Assembly (NCBI GenBank): GCA_021442155.1
Contig: CM038225.1
Coordinates: 87,680,925-87,744,924 of the forward strand
Length of the DNA: 64,000 bases
Reading direction: 5' to 3'
Origin: Cymbidium sinense
Lineage: Eukaryota; Streptophyta; Magnoliopsida; Asparagales; Orchidaceae
The notes under the pieces are model-generated. The model searched no databases, was not told the origin of the DNA, and was given only the letters and a program-made list of their open reading frames with translations. Both the position numbers and the translations under genes were made by a program. Positions 1 to 10,914 of this stretch are shown in pieces; the stretch's first letter is position 1; each line of letters starts with the position of its first letter.

Positions 1-349
1 AGTCATTAGTTTCAGTTTCATTTAACAAGGAACTAATGTATGTCAAGTGTGGATTATCTTAGTTCCCAAGTTGATCTCTTTGAGCTCTTCGACAGTTGAC
101 TTTATTTCTTCTTCGAACTCTAGTGGTGCATCTTTAACTTTAAAATTATTTAGATCATATAAAATCTCCAAGCACACCTCCTCATATGAGTTAATGTGAT
201 TTGAAAATAACCTATCAGATTCCAAATGATTGGTGACAACTAGCAATTAGTCATCATCCTGCCTTGTACCAAATTCTAGTCTTGATAGGGAACTTTTGCA
301 ATTGTTGTTCCATATCCTTTTGAATTAGTCTGACCTGTGCTTAGAATAT
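1..349 (-). pseudogene. Protease-RT linker remnant of outer element 3 (piece 1 of 3)
   Basis: Decayed coding DNA of a Tat-clade polyprotein. The readable stretch at 43-246 (67 codons) has residues such as VVTNHLESDR and EFEEEIKSTVEELKEIN. The same protein segment occurs at 14008-14322 in element 1 and about 46190-46440 in element 2, where it lies just upstream of the reverse transcriptase in coding order. No catalytic motif is visible, so its role is unknown. The match stops at 349, exactly where LTR A begins, and resumes at 32904 on the far side of element 1. Piece 1 and the piece at 32904-33557 were therefore once contiguous. The rest of element 3 pol (RT, RNase H, integrase, 3' LTR) should lie left of the window. 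Confidence 0.75.
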
Positions 350-3300
350 TGTGGTGTTTTTATTTTATGAGAAGGTTGGACACCACGTAGATCCATAGGT
401 GTACTCATTAGGGTGATCATGCATGACATTGAGGAATGATGTAGTATCTTGAGAAACAGAAGTCACAATCCTACAATGGACCTAATCACCTAATAAGGTC
501 TCCTAAGGCCAATGGGTCTTTGAATGTACCAGAGATCTTTCCTTTACTTTACATGAAAAAGTAAAGTTGGGTTAATTTTAAACCAGGTTTGTTAAGTTCC
601 CTATGAAGGCAAGCCCCCATAGTTAATTACATCCTAAGGAATGAGATTCTTTAGGAATACTCTCAATTAAGGTAAATGATCATTGTCTCTAATGATTTCA
701 AAGATAGGACTATCAATCAATTGATTATTTTTAGAAAATCAAGTGGGAGTGAGAAGAAGGAGGGAGTTATTATTAAAACTAAAGGAAGATGAGTAGATGA
801 TGCTCATGATACTAGAAAACCTAGTGAGTATTCTGAACTATCTTATGGTTGGGCTTTATACATTTCAAATTGAGAAAATTTATTTATTTGAGTTGAAATT
901 TTATTAGAAATCTTAGGCTTACAATTCCACAATACAAGATCGTGGAAATGCCTAAGAGGTGAGGATTTATGCTTATAGGCTGTGAAGGGAAATAACAACC
1001 TTAGATCCTAAATCTAGGGAGCTTTGGTGAGGGACAAAGCACGAGCTAAATCTAAGGAAAAAATGGGTATATGGTTTACCTCCATAAGAGAGAATAAATC
1101 ACGTGACTGTTAGACTTACAATCTCCTAGGGGTAGCCGCCAACTAACTCTTCCTACGATTTTGAACACATGTAGGTAAGTCTTATGATTTGCAAGATGGC
1201 TAAATTGTTGTTTATTTAGAAAGGATACTATGTCCTTAATCATACTCCCAAAGAGACTAGATCATGAAGGACATGAATAATGACCTTTATAATGCAAACT
1301 TTGTTAAATTTTATTTTAATTTTTGGACAATGTTATTTCATATAGGCTATTGGATTTCATATGCCTAATGCATGAGTAGATTGGTTATGTCCCAAAATCA
1401 TAAAGAAGGAGGTGTGTTTCTACCATGGCTCTCAAAGGTCAAGCCATTTTCTCTAGCAAGGTGGAAGCCCTCCATTAACAAGAGTGAAATAATATGATTT
1501 ATGCATGATGTGAGGCATACAACATCCAACTAAGGAGTTGCTAAATCTTTTATTGTCTTGATTTATGTCCTAGGAATTAGGTGAGGTTATGAGTTGTTTA
1601 ATTTAATTTGATTTAATTAATTAGATAGATAATTTGTTTTTTCCTAAGATCCTAATCGCATCCAGCCATTCATCAAATAATAAAGAAATTAGGAAAATCA
1701 TGCCATCCTAATTGTGCAATCATAAACAAAATAACAATCAATTCATAAAATTAGCGCAAAAGAATAAGAGGTCGATGTGGTCGGGCTCCACCACACAAAC
1801 CCAAAAAGGAAAATGGGTAGCTGACCTCTGCCCTTATACAACCCGGATTACAAATGAATAATTATAATTAAACAAAATTCATGTTATGGGGGTCTTCATT
1901 CTTTATTCTTCATTCTTCATTTTGATTTGCTTCTTTTCTTTCTTCCTTTTGGCTTTATTGGAATATGGTTGCTCCAAAGACATCACATGGTGCATAAGAC
2001 TTGGTCTTTTGACCAATGTTCATTCTAATCTCCAATAACATTCATTCCAAATCTTAATTATAAAATTTACATCAAAATGGGAAAGGTGAATCTAACTAAA
2101 CCAGCAAAATAAATGTTAGTTAAACATACAACACAACCAAAGCAGTTATATGAATAAGTTGGACTTAGCACCCCACACATAGGTAACCAAGCCCACTTGT
2201 CCTAGTTTGGATTATTCTTAAGGGGTATAAGCCACCTACACAATAAGAGCATTTATATTTTTATTACAGCGCCACTTAAGGACAATCCTTTATAGAAGAC
2301 ATGATTAGGCTAAGGTCATCCTATCATCCAGTCTACAACATACACCCTATCATCTAGTCTAAAAATATTACATCATAAAATAAAATCAGGCATCAAACCA
2401 TGTATCGCCCTAACATAGAGCTAGAAATGGTGACTTAGCCTAATGTGTGTGCTATTTAAGGCTTGTGTGGCATGTCTTAGCTAGGCTTTAAGGTTGAAAT
2501 TTTCTAAGTGTGAAAGATTCAATTTAGTGTTGATTTTAGTTTAAGTGGTTTAGTTAATTTATCAATTTTAGTTGGTGATTTGATTTAGTTTGAATGAACC
2601 TACACTTAGAGACTACATTTGTGAAGAGAAGAAAAGAGAGGGAACTTTCTTTCATCCCTACCTTAAGGCATTTCTAAGATAGATTCATTAATGAATTTTC
2701 TTTAGTAAATTTTTTAATATGTATTTTTATTAGTCTTAAGTTTAGATTTACTATAAATAGTCTTCTTCAACAAGAAAGGCCACTAAGGATTAGTTAGGGT
2801 GAATTACTATCACATAACGCACACCCATTCATTTCTTTCCACCATGTATGTCATGCATAAGAATCATCCTAAGCATACCAGTACATGCAATGAAAATTTT
2901 AGCACACTTTGATGATGAATGCAAAGAGATATGGTTTGAAATTTTGAATATTCCATGAATGCATGTCTTTATTTTGTTGAAAAGAGGGATTTCTCATCGA
3001 TTAATTAAATGCACATCCACATGTATAAAAGATATAAGTGAGTATGGTGCAATTATTTTCTACACCAGGGGCATAAGGCACAAGACCTACTTTGGGCTAC
3101 TTAAAGCCTCACAGCCCTGAGATGTCTAGACTAATATACCACTTTTCTTAAATATATGTAAATGTACAAAAAATAAATGGATGAAGAATCATGCAAATGA
3201 TTATGTTTGATTTGGTTGAATAATTTACATGTGTAAATGTGAAGATCTTTCATTAAGTCATAACATAGAAATGTATAGGAAGAGATTTAAGCAAGTGTTG

Positions 3301-3869
3301 TGCTTTTTTCAAATAAACTATACACTTTGCATATCCTATTCAAATCTATGTTAAGAGAAGAAAAGAAAATAATATAATACACATCTTATGCTATACTCAC
3401 ATGCAAGCTTATAAGTACTTATAAGTAGTATCACTTCATTTATAATCTTTGATTTATAGGTTTTTAAAATAATTTTTGGTTTAATAGTGATAATGGCCAC
3501 TCATATTCTTAACTTTAGCCAAAACATGCTACTTGACATAAAAGAAAACATTTTTATTTAATTGAGGTTTCAAAAGAAATGAATAAATGATTTCATATGG
3601 GAAACAAAATTTAACATGCTTGATAAGAAATAAAAGAATGTAAGCACATGACTTCATTCACCCTAATTACTTCCTAAGGATAATCATATAAAATGGGATT
3701 ATTTAAAATGAATCAAAATTCTTTAAAGAGATTTTTATTTTTTGGATTTGATTTGACTTAGGAAATATGAAAAGGGTTTGCTGGTCCTAATCCATTTCCC
3801 CTATGTGTGAATTGTTTTAGTTTAATTTTAGAACAATCAGATTGATTTTATGTTTTGTTTAGGTTAATG

Positions 3870-4740
3870 TATGAATTAAATCCATTAATTATGCATTACC
3901 TATACCACTTTAACATAATTCTCTAAACAATTATGAGCCAACACATGATATGCAATCAAATAGAAATTAAATTAGCAATGCACCTACTAAATAAAGGGGC
4001 CTAATGAATTGGCTCATAATTATTGGTTAATTAAGCTAAAGGGTTTAATTTAGTACTTTTATAACCCTCCTACACATGTAGTTTGGTTATAATTTCCTTT
4101 GGAAGCCTCTTAGGTTATTGAACACCTAAGAATATACCCAAGAATTAAATGATTAAGTTCTGGAATGATTTAGTTAGGAGTTTGATTAATTGAATTAATT
4201 AATGAAGTGATTAAGCCATTAATTAATTACAACTTAATTAAGTGTTTTCCAAATGAAATGAACTTAGGGGAAAAAATTGGAAAAGAAGACCTAATCTTAT
4301 TCCCTAAGTCCATTCACTATTTAATGATGGTTAACAAGCTATATTAATGAATTTATCACTATTTAACATGTTAATTAATCATTTAATTAACTAAGAAAGT
4401 GATTAGGGATGAAACAAGAAATTACCCTAATTAATCAAGCAATAAATTTTAAGAAAATCATGGGAGGCAGAGGTCATTCAACTAATTAATCTCAGAAAGT
4501 TTGGAGTTAATTGCCCAATTAATTAAAGAGTAATTAGCTTAATTACATTTCTAATAAAACTTAAATTGAGTTAAAATCACTATTCAAAATTAATTAATTT
4601 TAATTTTCTGTTATTCTTCTCTGAATAATCTTTAAAATGAACCTGAGTTTCTATTTTTTTGGATTTTTTCTATAATTAGTTATAAATTTTGGAAGTTTCA
4701 ACATTAAAAATGAATTAATTAAGCCTAGCTAACCCCCTAA
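3870..4740. repeat. TTAATTAA-rich AT belt in LTR A
   Basis: Very AT-rich stretch with many overlapping TTAATTAA and ATTAATTA words. It is conserved in LTR B (about 23990-24820), LTR C (about 37060-38080) and LTR D (about 52480-53500). It falls in the presumed R-U5 half of the LTR. No gene is seen in it. Matrix-attachment-like behaviour is possible from composition but not shown. Confidence 0.5.
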
Positions 4741-4786
4741 TCATGTCGCCATTGGTTGGATGACACATTGAAGCTGCACTTTCCAT

Positions 4787-4800
4787 GGTTATTTAAGTTT
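4787..4800 (-). promoter_or_regulatory. Candidate TATA-like core promoter element, LTR A
   Basis: Plus-strand GGTTATTTAAGTTT, which on the minus strand reads AAACTTAAATAACC, a TATA-like A/T core. The block is kept in LTR B (24886-24900), LTR C (38137-38150) and LTR D (53564-53578) in the same setting: beside a GC-richer island and about 4.4-4.6 kb from the left LTR end. If real, the minus-strand transcript would start slightly left of it, giving a U3 of about 3.2 kb. Position and conservation are seen; the promoter role is inference. Confidence 0.3.
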
Positions 4801-6032
4801 CATCCCTTTACAAAATGTATTTCTCCATGGTCCAGATCTAAGATGGGATTAATCCCATGATTTAGGTTTAAATCAGATGGGATCTAACATGATCTAATCA
4901 CAGCCGTCCATTCCAGTTTCATAGAACGGATGACATGTGATCCTTCTCCTTTATGAGTGATGATTATTTGTCTCTCCCCATTCAATTCAAGCTCACCTGA
5001 GCTCAGATTAGGATCAAAATGATCCCACTCCTTTGAAAGGAGGGGGATGCACATCCAACGATCAAGATCCAATGGGGTGACACATTTCTTCAAAAAAGGA
5101 CTAAGCAAAATTTCCTAAGGCTACAATTTCGAGCAATTACCTCGCTGGAGGGTATCACTAGTGCTTCCAATAGAGAAGGTAGCTTCACTTTGTAGAGATG
5201 AAGCCCAATTGAAGGAATTAGATCTTGGTTTGGAGTGGATTGCTTGGTTGACCAAGCTCTCCTTCAATAGTGATCGACCTTGATCAAGGTGATGCTTCCC
5301 GTGGCATGAATACTTGGGAAATGACTTGGTTGAGCTTGATGAAGTCCATTGATGATGTGTGCAAGGTTAATTTGGTTTTGATGGAGAATTGAGTGAGTTG
5401 GGATTGGGATTGACCTCCCTTGTTTCAGCTTTGAGCAAAATAGAGAAGGAGAAATGGGGGAGCTCGGGAATGGCTTGCCAAGGCATGGAGAAGCTTTATT
5501 TCAACCTCCTTGGCTCTATTGAAGTCAATGCTTATGGTTTGAGTGAGAATGAGGGGGAGTATATCTCCCCCTCCTTGGATCGAACAGTGATGAGCTGAAT
5601 TGCCATTTTTGTTGAATGGTTAGGATTGGGTTCATAGTTTGAGCTATAAAACATCCCATATGGGTCATTTTGAGTAGTGGAGGGAAGGAGAGTGAGCGCC
5701 CATGTGCTATGTGAGTGCATTTGGTGATCCAAGTGTCCAATTTTTATTGGAGGGGTTGAATTGGCCTTGGCTTGGGTTATGGCCTACCCAAACTCATTGG
5801 GTGATGTTCACCACCTCCCTTAGTGCCTATGTGGACTAATGGGAGGATTCCAAGTGTCCTTAAGAAAGAAATGACCAAATTCTAAGTGAATATGGTCATA
5901 AGATACCCTTTGACCTAAGTTCAATGTGGTCATTTGGCCATGATTTTGATTTGGGAAGATTTGAAATGATTTGTAAGTGGGTTGGATAAATTTCAAGTGA
6001 TTTGGACTTCATTTGATTTGATTTGGCTCAAT

Positions 6033-7016
6033 TTGACCAATTTAAGTCAAGTTGGGTCAAATTGGGTTAGGTTGACCAATTGGTTAAATTGGTCAAACCA
6101 TGAGTTAGGTCAAGTTCAAATGATCGTTTGGAGCCTACGATTATCATTGGCTTGGTTCAATTTGGTTTAGAATTGGGTTTGGTTCATTTAGGTTTATTTG
6201 GGTCAAATGGGTCAAGTTGACCAATTTGACCCATTTGACCCAATTGGGTTAGGTCATGGGCCCGTTTAGGCTTGGTTGATCATTTGAAATGTATTGCAAG
6301 CTTTAGTTTCAATCAATTTTGATTTGGTTTGATTTCAAGTTGATTTGACCTTTTAGGTCAAGTTGGGTTCATGGTCAATTGGGCTAGGTTGGGTTTAATT
6401 GATCAATTGAAGCTTTAGTCAAGTTCAACAGTCAATTTGGAATGAATTTGACTCATTGGTTGCAATCATTTTAACTTAGATCAAGATTTGACCCATTTTG
6501 GCTTTTTAAGTCAATTTGGATCAACTTATGTCAAGTGGCCAATTAGGCTTGGTTTGGCTTAATTGATGGCTTCATAATGTTCAATCATTGATTATGGATT
6601 AGTTTAGATCAATGGTTTTAGTCAATTTAGCTTATTGTAAATTTTGGCTTGTTTAAGTTTCAATTGGGCTAAGTGTTGACTTGGTCAAAAGCTAAGTTTA
6701 ACTTGGTTTGACCCAATTTGAGTGATTGATCATCCTAGGATGATTGTTGCTCACAATGTGAGGCTTAGATGGGCTTAGTTTAATCCAATTTGGGTTGGAT
6801 TAGAATTTGGATCAAAAAGGTCCTTTAGGCCACTTTGGGTCAAGGGAGCCTAAATGGGTTAATTGGCTTGATCAAGGCTTGATATAAGTTTGGTTGAACT
6901 CACATATAGACTTATGATGGAAATACAAATCCAAATGCAAGTGATTTGGAGTCAAATGTGTTTTGATTCATTTAGTAATTTCAAGTCAAAAGGGTGAGAA
7001 CATGGGTTTGACTTGG
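6033..7016. promoter_or_regulatory. TTGAC/GTCAA (W-box-core) cluster in presumed U3 of LTR A
   Basis: I counted 28 TTGAC or GTCAA words here on the two strands, many extended to TTGACC or GGTCAA, and several arranged as facing pairs. TTGAC(C/T) is the known core of the WRKY-bound W-box. The same belt is present in LTR B (about 31080-31990), LTR C (39370-39970), LTR D (54840-55390) and weakly in the solo LTR (about 30520-30560). It lies on the U3 side of the candidate core promoter. It may instead be a low-complexity expansion with no regulatory role. Confidence 0.35.
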
Positions 7017-7136
7017 TTTAGTTTGATTTTGGTTTGGTGATTGTAGTTTATGTTTATATTTGGGCATGTGATTGAAGGAGTGATTATTTGAAGAGAAAAT
7101 CCAAAGGTTTGGATTGATTTGAGAATGATTTGGCTA

Positions 7137-7500
7137 AGTTCAAGAATTTGGCTTGAAAGAGTACAAATTGAGTTTAAGTTGAATTTGGAATTGCGTTTTG
7201 AATTGATTTTGGTTATTTAAATTTATATTTCATTTATATTTGTGAATATAAATGAGAATATAAATGGGTTATGAGAAAATATTTTGAGTTTGGAGTAATT
7301 TGGATTTGGTTTGAGCTAAATTCAAGGATTTGACTTGGAAGAGTATAAGTTGGATTTTGGTTAAATTTGGATTTGAGTTTTGAATTTATTTTAGTTATTT
7401 GAAGTTATATTTCATTTATATTTGTGAATATAAATGAGAATATAAATGGGTTATGAGAAAAGCTTTTGAGTTTGGAGTAATTTGGATTTGGTTTGAGCTA
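7137..7500. repeat. Two tandem 181-182-bp units, each with a perfect CATTTATATT hairpin
   Basis: Unit 1 is about 7137-7317 and unit 2 about 7318-7500; they differ at few positions. Each has the arms CATTTATATT and AATATAAATG around a 4-base loop (7231-7254 and 7413-7436). LTR B has two equivalents (near 32198 and 32373). LTR C has three (40163, 40333, 40490). LTR D has three decayed ones (near 55582, 55751, 55928). The copy number differs between LTRs, so the block has been expanding or contracting. Confidence 0.7.
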
Positions 7501-7599
7501 AGTCCATAAGATGAAATCAAAGGCTTAGGAAAGATTTTGGGATTTGAATTTAATCATGGGTTTCAATCATTTGATTTGGAATCGATTCATGATTTGGAT

Positions 7600-7765
7600 T
7601 TTGGAATTGATTTGATGATTTGAAAAAATTAATTGATTTGGAATTGATTTAAGATTTGGGGAAATTAATTGAGTTGGAATTGATTTAATATTTAGGAAAA
7701 TCAATTAAGTTGGAATTGATTTAAGATTTAGGAAAATCAATTGAGTTGGAATTGATTTGAGATTT
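7600..7765. repeat. Short tandem repeats, about 50 bp, in LTR A
   Basis: Four imperfect units built on GGAATTGATTTAAGATTT and AAAATCAATTGAGTT. LTR B (about 32560-32660) has fewer copies. Non-coding. Confidence 0.6.
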
Positions 7766-8015
7766 GATTTAAATTTGAAGTTTGACTTGAAAGAAAGAAG
7801 CAAGGATTTGGTTCAAGCTATAGGGTAAGAAAGTCCTCCTAATACCCATAAGGCATAACCTATTCCTATGGCTAAATCCTCTAAGTCTTTAGAGTTAGGT
7901 TAAGTGTTCACCTAATCACTATAAGTGTCTTAAGACTAAGGAACTCTTAGTGTCTAGAGGTGTCCTATGTCTAAGATAGAGAAGTTGAGAGGTCACTCTA
8001 AAAGTGAGATCAACA

Positions 8016-8510
8016 AAGGGTGGCCAATAGGTGTGGTGTGATTAACAAGGCATACCACACGTATTGGTGTTTACCGAGACGATCAACAACATTCGAACGA
8101 TTGCAAGCACAAATGGAAACAATCTACTCCCAAATTGGAGGTGTAAAAGGAATCAAGAGCTTAGTGCATTGCAACTCCACTTATGTAAAATACATACGAG
8201 AGTGAAGGGGGAATCCATTAGGGATTGAGCATGTGAGTCTTCCAGTAGATGAAAAGGTTCAAGCTATCTACTAGGGATAAGAGGTGGTGAAATCCATTGA
8301 AGGATTTCACTTTGGAATCCACTGGGGATAGAAGTGTGAAACCTCCTTTAGGGGAGCAAGTTCAGGTTGGATTGAATTGATTACATTGGGGGAATTGCAA
8401 AGATTTGCATCTCACTGGAGAAGCTGATTCATTTGATTGTTTAATTTGACTCCACTAGGAAGGTTGGTTGATTTTGTTTTAGATTTAAAATTTTGAATTT
8501 TGAGATGTAG
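8016..8510. other. Non-coding internal zone next to LTR A (3' UTR in coding sense)
   Basis: Starts directly after the LTR with a segment containing CAATAGGTGTGGTGT, also present after LTR C (41110-41124). It then holds several degenerate copies of TCCACTAGGGATA or TCCATTGAGGGA. I see no reading frame of substance. A polypurine tract for plus-strand priming is expected immediately beside the LTR on the minus strand; I do not see a clear one. Confidence 0.6.
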
Positions 8511-10560
8511 TCTGTTGGTATGCGATGGACTGTACTGAGTAGGGACCATGTTAGCCTTGACCTACTTCAGATTTACTAATATAAAGGGGTAGTCTACCAA
8601 CCATATGGTAAGACTATCCAACCAAAGAGGTTGCCTTTTGGTGTACAGCGGCTATTCTAGGAAGAAAGCGTAGCAGACTTACATCTTCCAAAGTAGGGAT
8701 CGATTCTTTGGGTGATCTGGCAACAATGAATCCCAACCTTAGGTACTTGAGTGAATGTCACTGGGACTTAAATCACTCAAAGATAGTCAAAATTAATTTT
8801 ATTTTAATTATATTTGATGGATCATCGGTTTGGTGGTCACTTGAGTAGGGCCATGTCGATATTCAGATTTAACTATCCAAAGGGAGTAGTTTCTTGGCTG
8901 GGGGAAGAACTATCCAACCAAAGGGGTTGCCTTTCAGTGTACAGTAACTGTACTTGGAAGAAATCATAGCAGACTTACATCTTCTAAAGTAGAGATTAAT
9001 TGATGGGGTGATCTGCTGGTGACACAATGAATCAAAACCAACCTAAGGCTGACTACTGAGTGAATGCTATGGGGGACTTAAATTTGATCAAAGATAGTCA
9101 AAGTTAATTTCATTTTTAATTATATTTGATAGATCCCATCAGTTTGTGATGGACCGTACTAAATAAGGGTACGTGTTGGCCTTGGCCAAACTCAGATTTA
9201 TCGATCTGAAGGGAGGTGTTTCCAAGCCGAGGGGAGAACTATCCAACCAAAGGGGTGCCTTTCAATTTGCAGTGGCCGATTCAGGGAGGAAAGCTCGGGG
9301 ACTCACATCTTTCTTGAATCAAAGACCACTGGGGTGTCAAATTAGAAAGGTAACATGTCAATCTGACCTAGGACTGCCCGTTAGTTTGCGACAATCATGC
9401 TAGAAAGAATGCGTAGTAGACTTACTTCTTCCAAAGTGAAATGACTGTCGGGGTAACGTGTTTGTGACAAAACATATTGAATCCGACCTAAAGGAAACTA
9501 CTGAGAGAGTGTTGTCTCGGGGACTTATCTCCACTCAAGAGTAGTAAGGAAATTCCTATAGGGAGTTCTATTGACACAGTCTAAAGATAGGATGCCTACT
9601 TGGGAAAGGGGTCGATGGGGCTTAAATTCCTAATCCATAAGCGATTAAATTTATTTATTTATTTATTTTTTTATCGTGGACCCTACTGGTTTGACAAGGG
9701 ATCATACTGAGAAGAGCTTATATTATCTTAGACCTATCTCTGATTTATTGAACTAAGGGAGAATATGTACATCCACTAAACAAATTCTCTAACCATAAGG
9801 GAGGCTACCCAAAAAGGGGGACTATCCAATCCAAGAGTAGCCCGGGTAGTGTCTAAATGGGGTTGCAAAGGACTTGATCCAAGTAGAGTGCACATAGAGG
9901 AGGGGCCACTAAAGGCTTTATCCAAAACCCTGGAGAAGATAATGTCTATATGTATTCGGTGGCCAACTCAAGGAGAAAGCGTGGGGACTCATATCTGCCA
10001 AGAGTGGTGTATCCACCGGGTGAGTTGCTGTCAGCATAGCGAATATCAACCAACCTAATGTTACGATAATTAGCCTAGAAAGAAAGCATTAGGGACTCAC
10101 ATCCTTCTACAATAGAAGTGATTACCGGGATAGTCTGTCTTCAACTTGACATGTGTTATCCGACCAAGGGTGACTATGGAGTGAATGCCATTGGGGGACT
10201 TATATCAACTCAAAAGTAGCCAAGTGGAAAGGAGCCACTTGGGGACTTATCCTAAGCTTAAAAGATACTCTACCTAGTCAGTGCATGATGGATAGTTCAA
10301 GAAGAAAGCATGTAGGATTACATCCTCTTAAACAGAGTCAACATGAGGTAGTTTACTGGCTGCACAGTGAGGTCTACCAAACTAACAAGGCACTTATCGA
10401 TTTACAATGGTCAAGTAAGGAAGAAAGTGTGAGGACTAACATCTACAGACAAATGGCCACTAGGGTGACATATTATCAAGGTAGCATGTTAGCCCGACCT
10501 AGAGCAGCTAATGAGTGAGTGCCACAGGGGGCTTGCTCCCACATTAAAATAGCTAGAGGC
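8511..10560. repeat. 3' UTR tandem-repeat array of element 1
   Basis: Large imperfect units begin near 8511, 8823, 9136 and 9680, i.e. spacings of about 312, 313 and 544 bp. Each opens with a form of TTGGTATGCGATGGAC, then ACTGAGTAGGG, then CAGATTTA, then CTATCCAACC. Smaller repeats inside it recur with words such as GACTTACATCTTC and GGAAGAAAGC. Variable tandem repeats between pol and the 3' LTR are a known hallmark of Tat/Ogre elements and a known source of plant satellites. Small frames such as 9849-10058 and 10285-10518 on the plus strand are by-products of the repeats. Confidence 0.75.
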
Positions 10561-10599
10561 AAAATATATGTGTTTATTTTTGTGCTTGTGTTAGAGGGA

Positions 10600-10830
10600 A
10601 TAGGATGCTACTCAGGTTCTCTTACACCTACCTTAAACACGTTTAAGAGTTGATGAAATGGAGCCAAGAATGGTAGTTATGATCCCACCAAGAAAGGATG
10701 CCGCTTGGGTTCTCGCACACCTATTCTAGTAGTGCTGGGGAATCGTGTTTAATTTGTGTTCATGTTATGAAGGAAGGATAGGATTCCTCTTGGGTCCTCC
10801 TACCTACCTTAAACACGTCGTGGCAGATTC
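10600..10830. repeat. Three copies of a short block spaced about 90 bp
   Basis: The block GGATAGGATGCC...TTGGGTTCTC...ACACCTACC...AAACACG occurs three times (about 10600, 10690 and 10775). Element 2 has a single copy at about 44175-44222. Local amplification specific to element 1. Confidence 0.6.
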
Positions 10831-10914
10831 GTAAACAAGCAAATAATGTTTTGAAAGAATAGAATATTTTGATGAATTTGAATGTAATTTTTGAAGATAA
10901 TTATTTTCAAACAT

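Larger units (their letters stand above)
350..8015 (-). repeat. LTR A (left LTR of element 1; 3' LTR in coding sense), 7.67 kb
   Basis: Begins TGTGGTGTTTTTA and ends GAGATCAACA. It aligns along its length with LTR B (21750-32903), LTR C (33558-41098), LTR D (51248-56537) and the start of LTR E (62543-). The landscape from left to right is: AT-rich sequence; a TTAATTAA-rich belt at about 3870-4740; a GC-richer island at about 4740-5600; a TTGAC/GTCAA-rich belt at about 6030-7020; two 180-bp hairpin repeats; short repeats to 7765; and the terminal 250 bp. No open frame inside it is supported. Presumed U3 is on the right, because the element is transcribed right to left. Confidence 0.88.

Noticed and set aside
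2751..2760. CTATAAATAG, a good TATA box on the plus strand of LTR A
   Set aside because: Wrong strand for the element, no downstream gene, and not accompanied by other promoter signals; the word is nearly palindromic in AT-rich DNA.
5389..5740. Open frames on both strands inside LTR A (5389-5598 plus; 5525-5740 minus), with a similar minus frame in LTR B (25634-25843)
   Set aside because: They overlap each other on opposite strands, have no recognisable motif and are not kept as frames in LTRs C and D; the similarity is that of the LTR DNA.
9173..10518. Several 70-79-codon plus-strand frames in the 3' UTR repeats
   Set aside because: Frames arise from related tandem repeats, differ in frame between units, and lack any conserved protein pattern.
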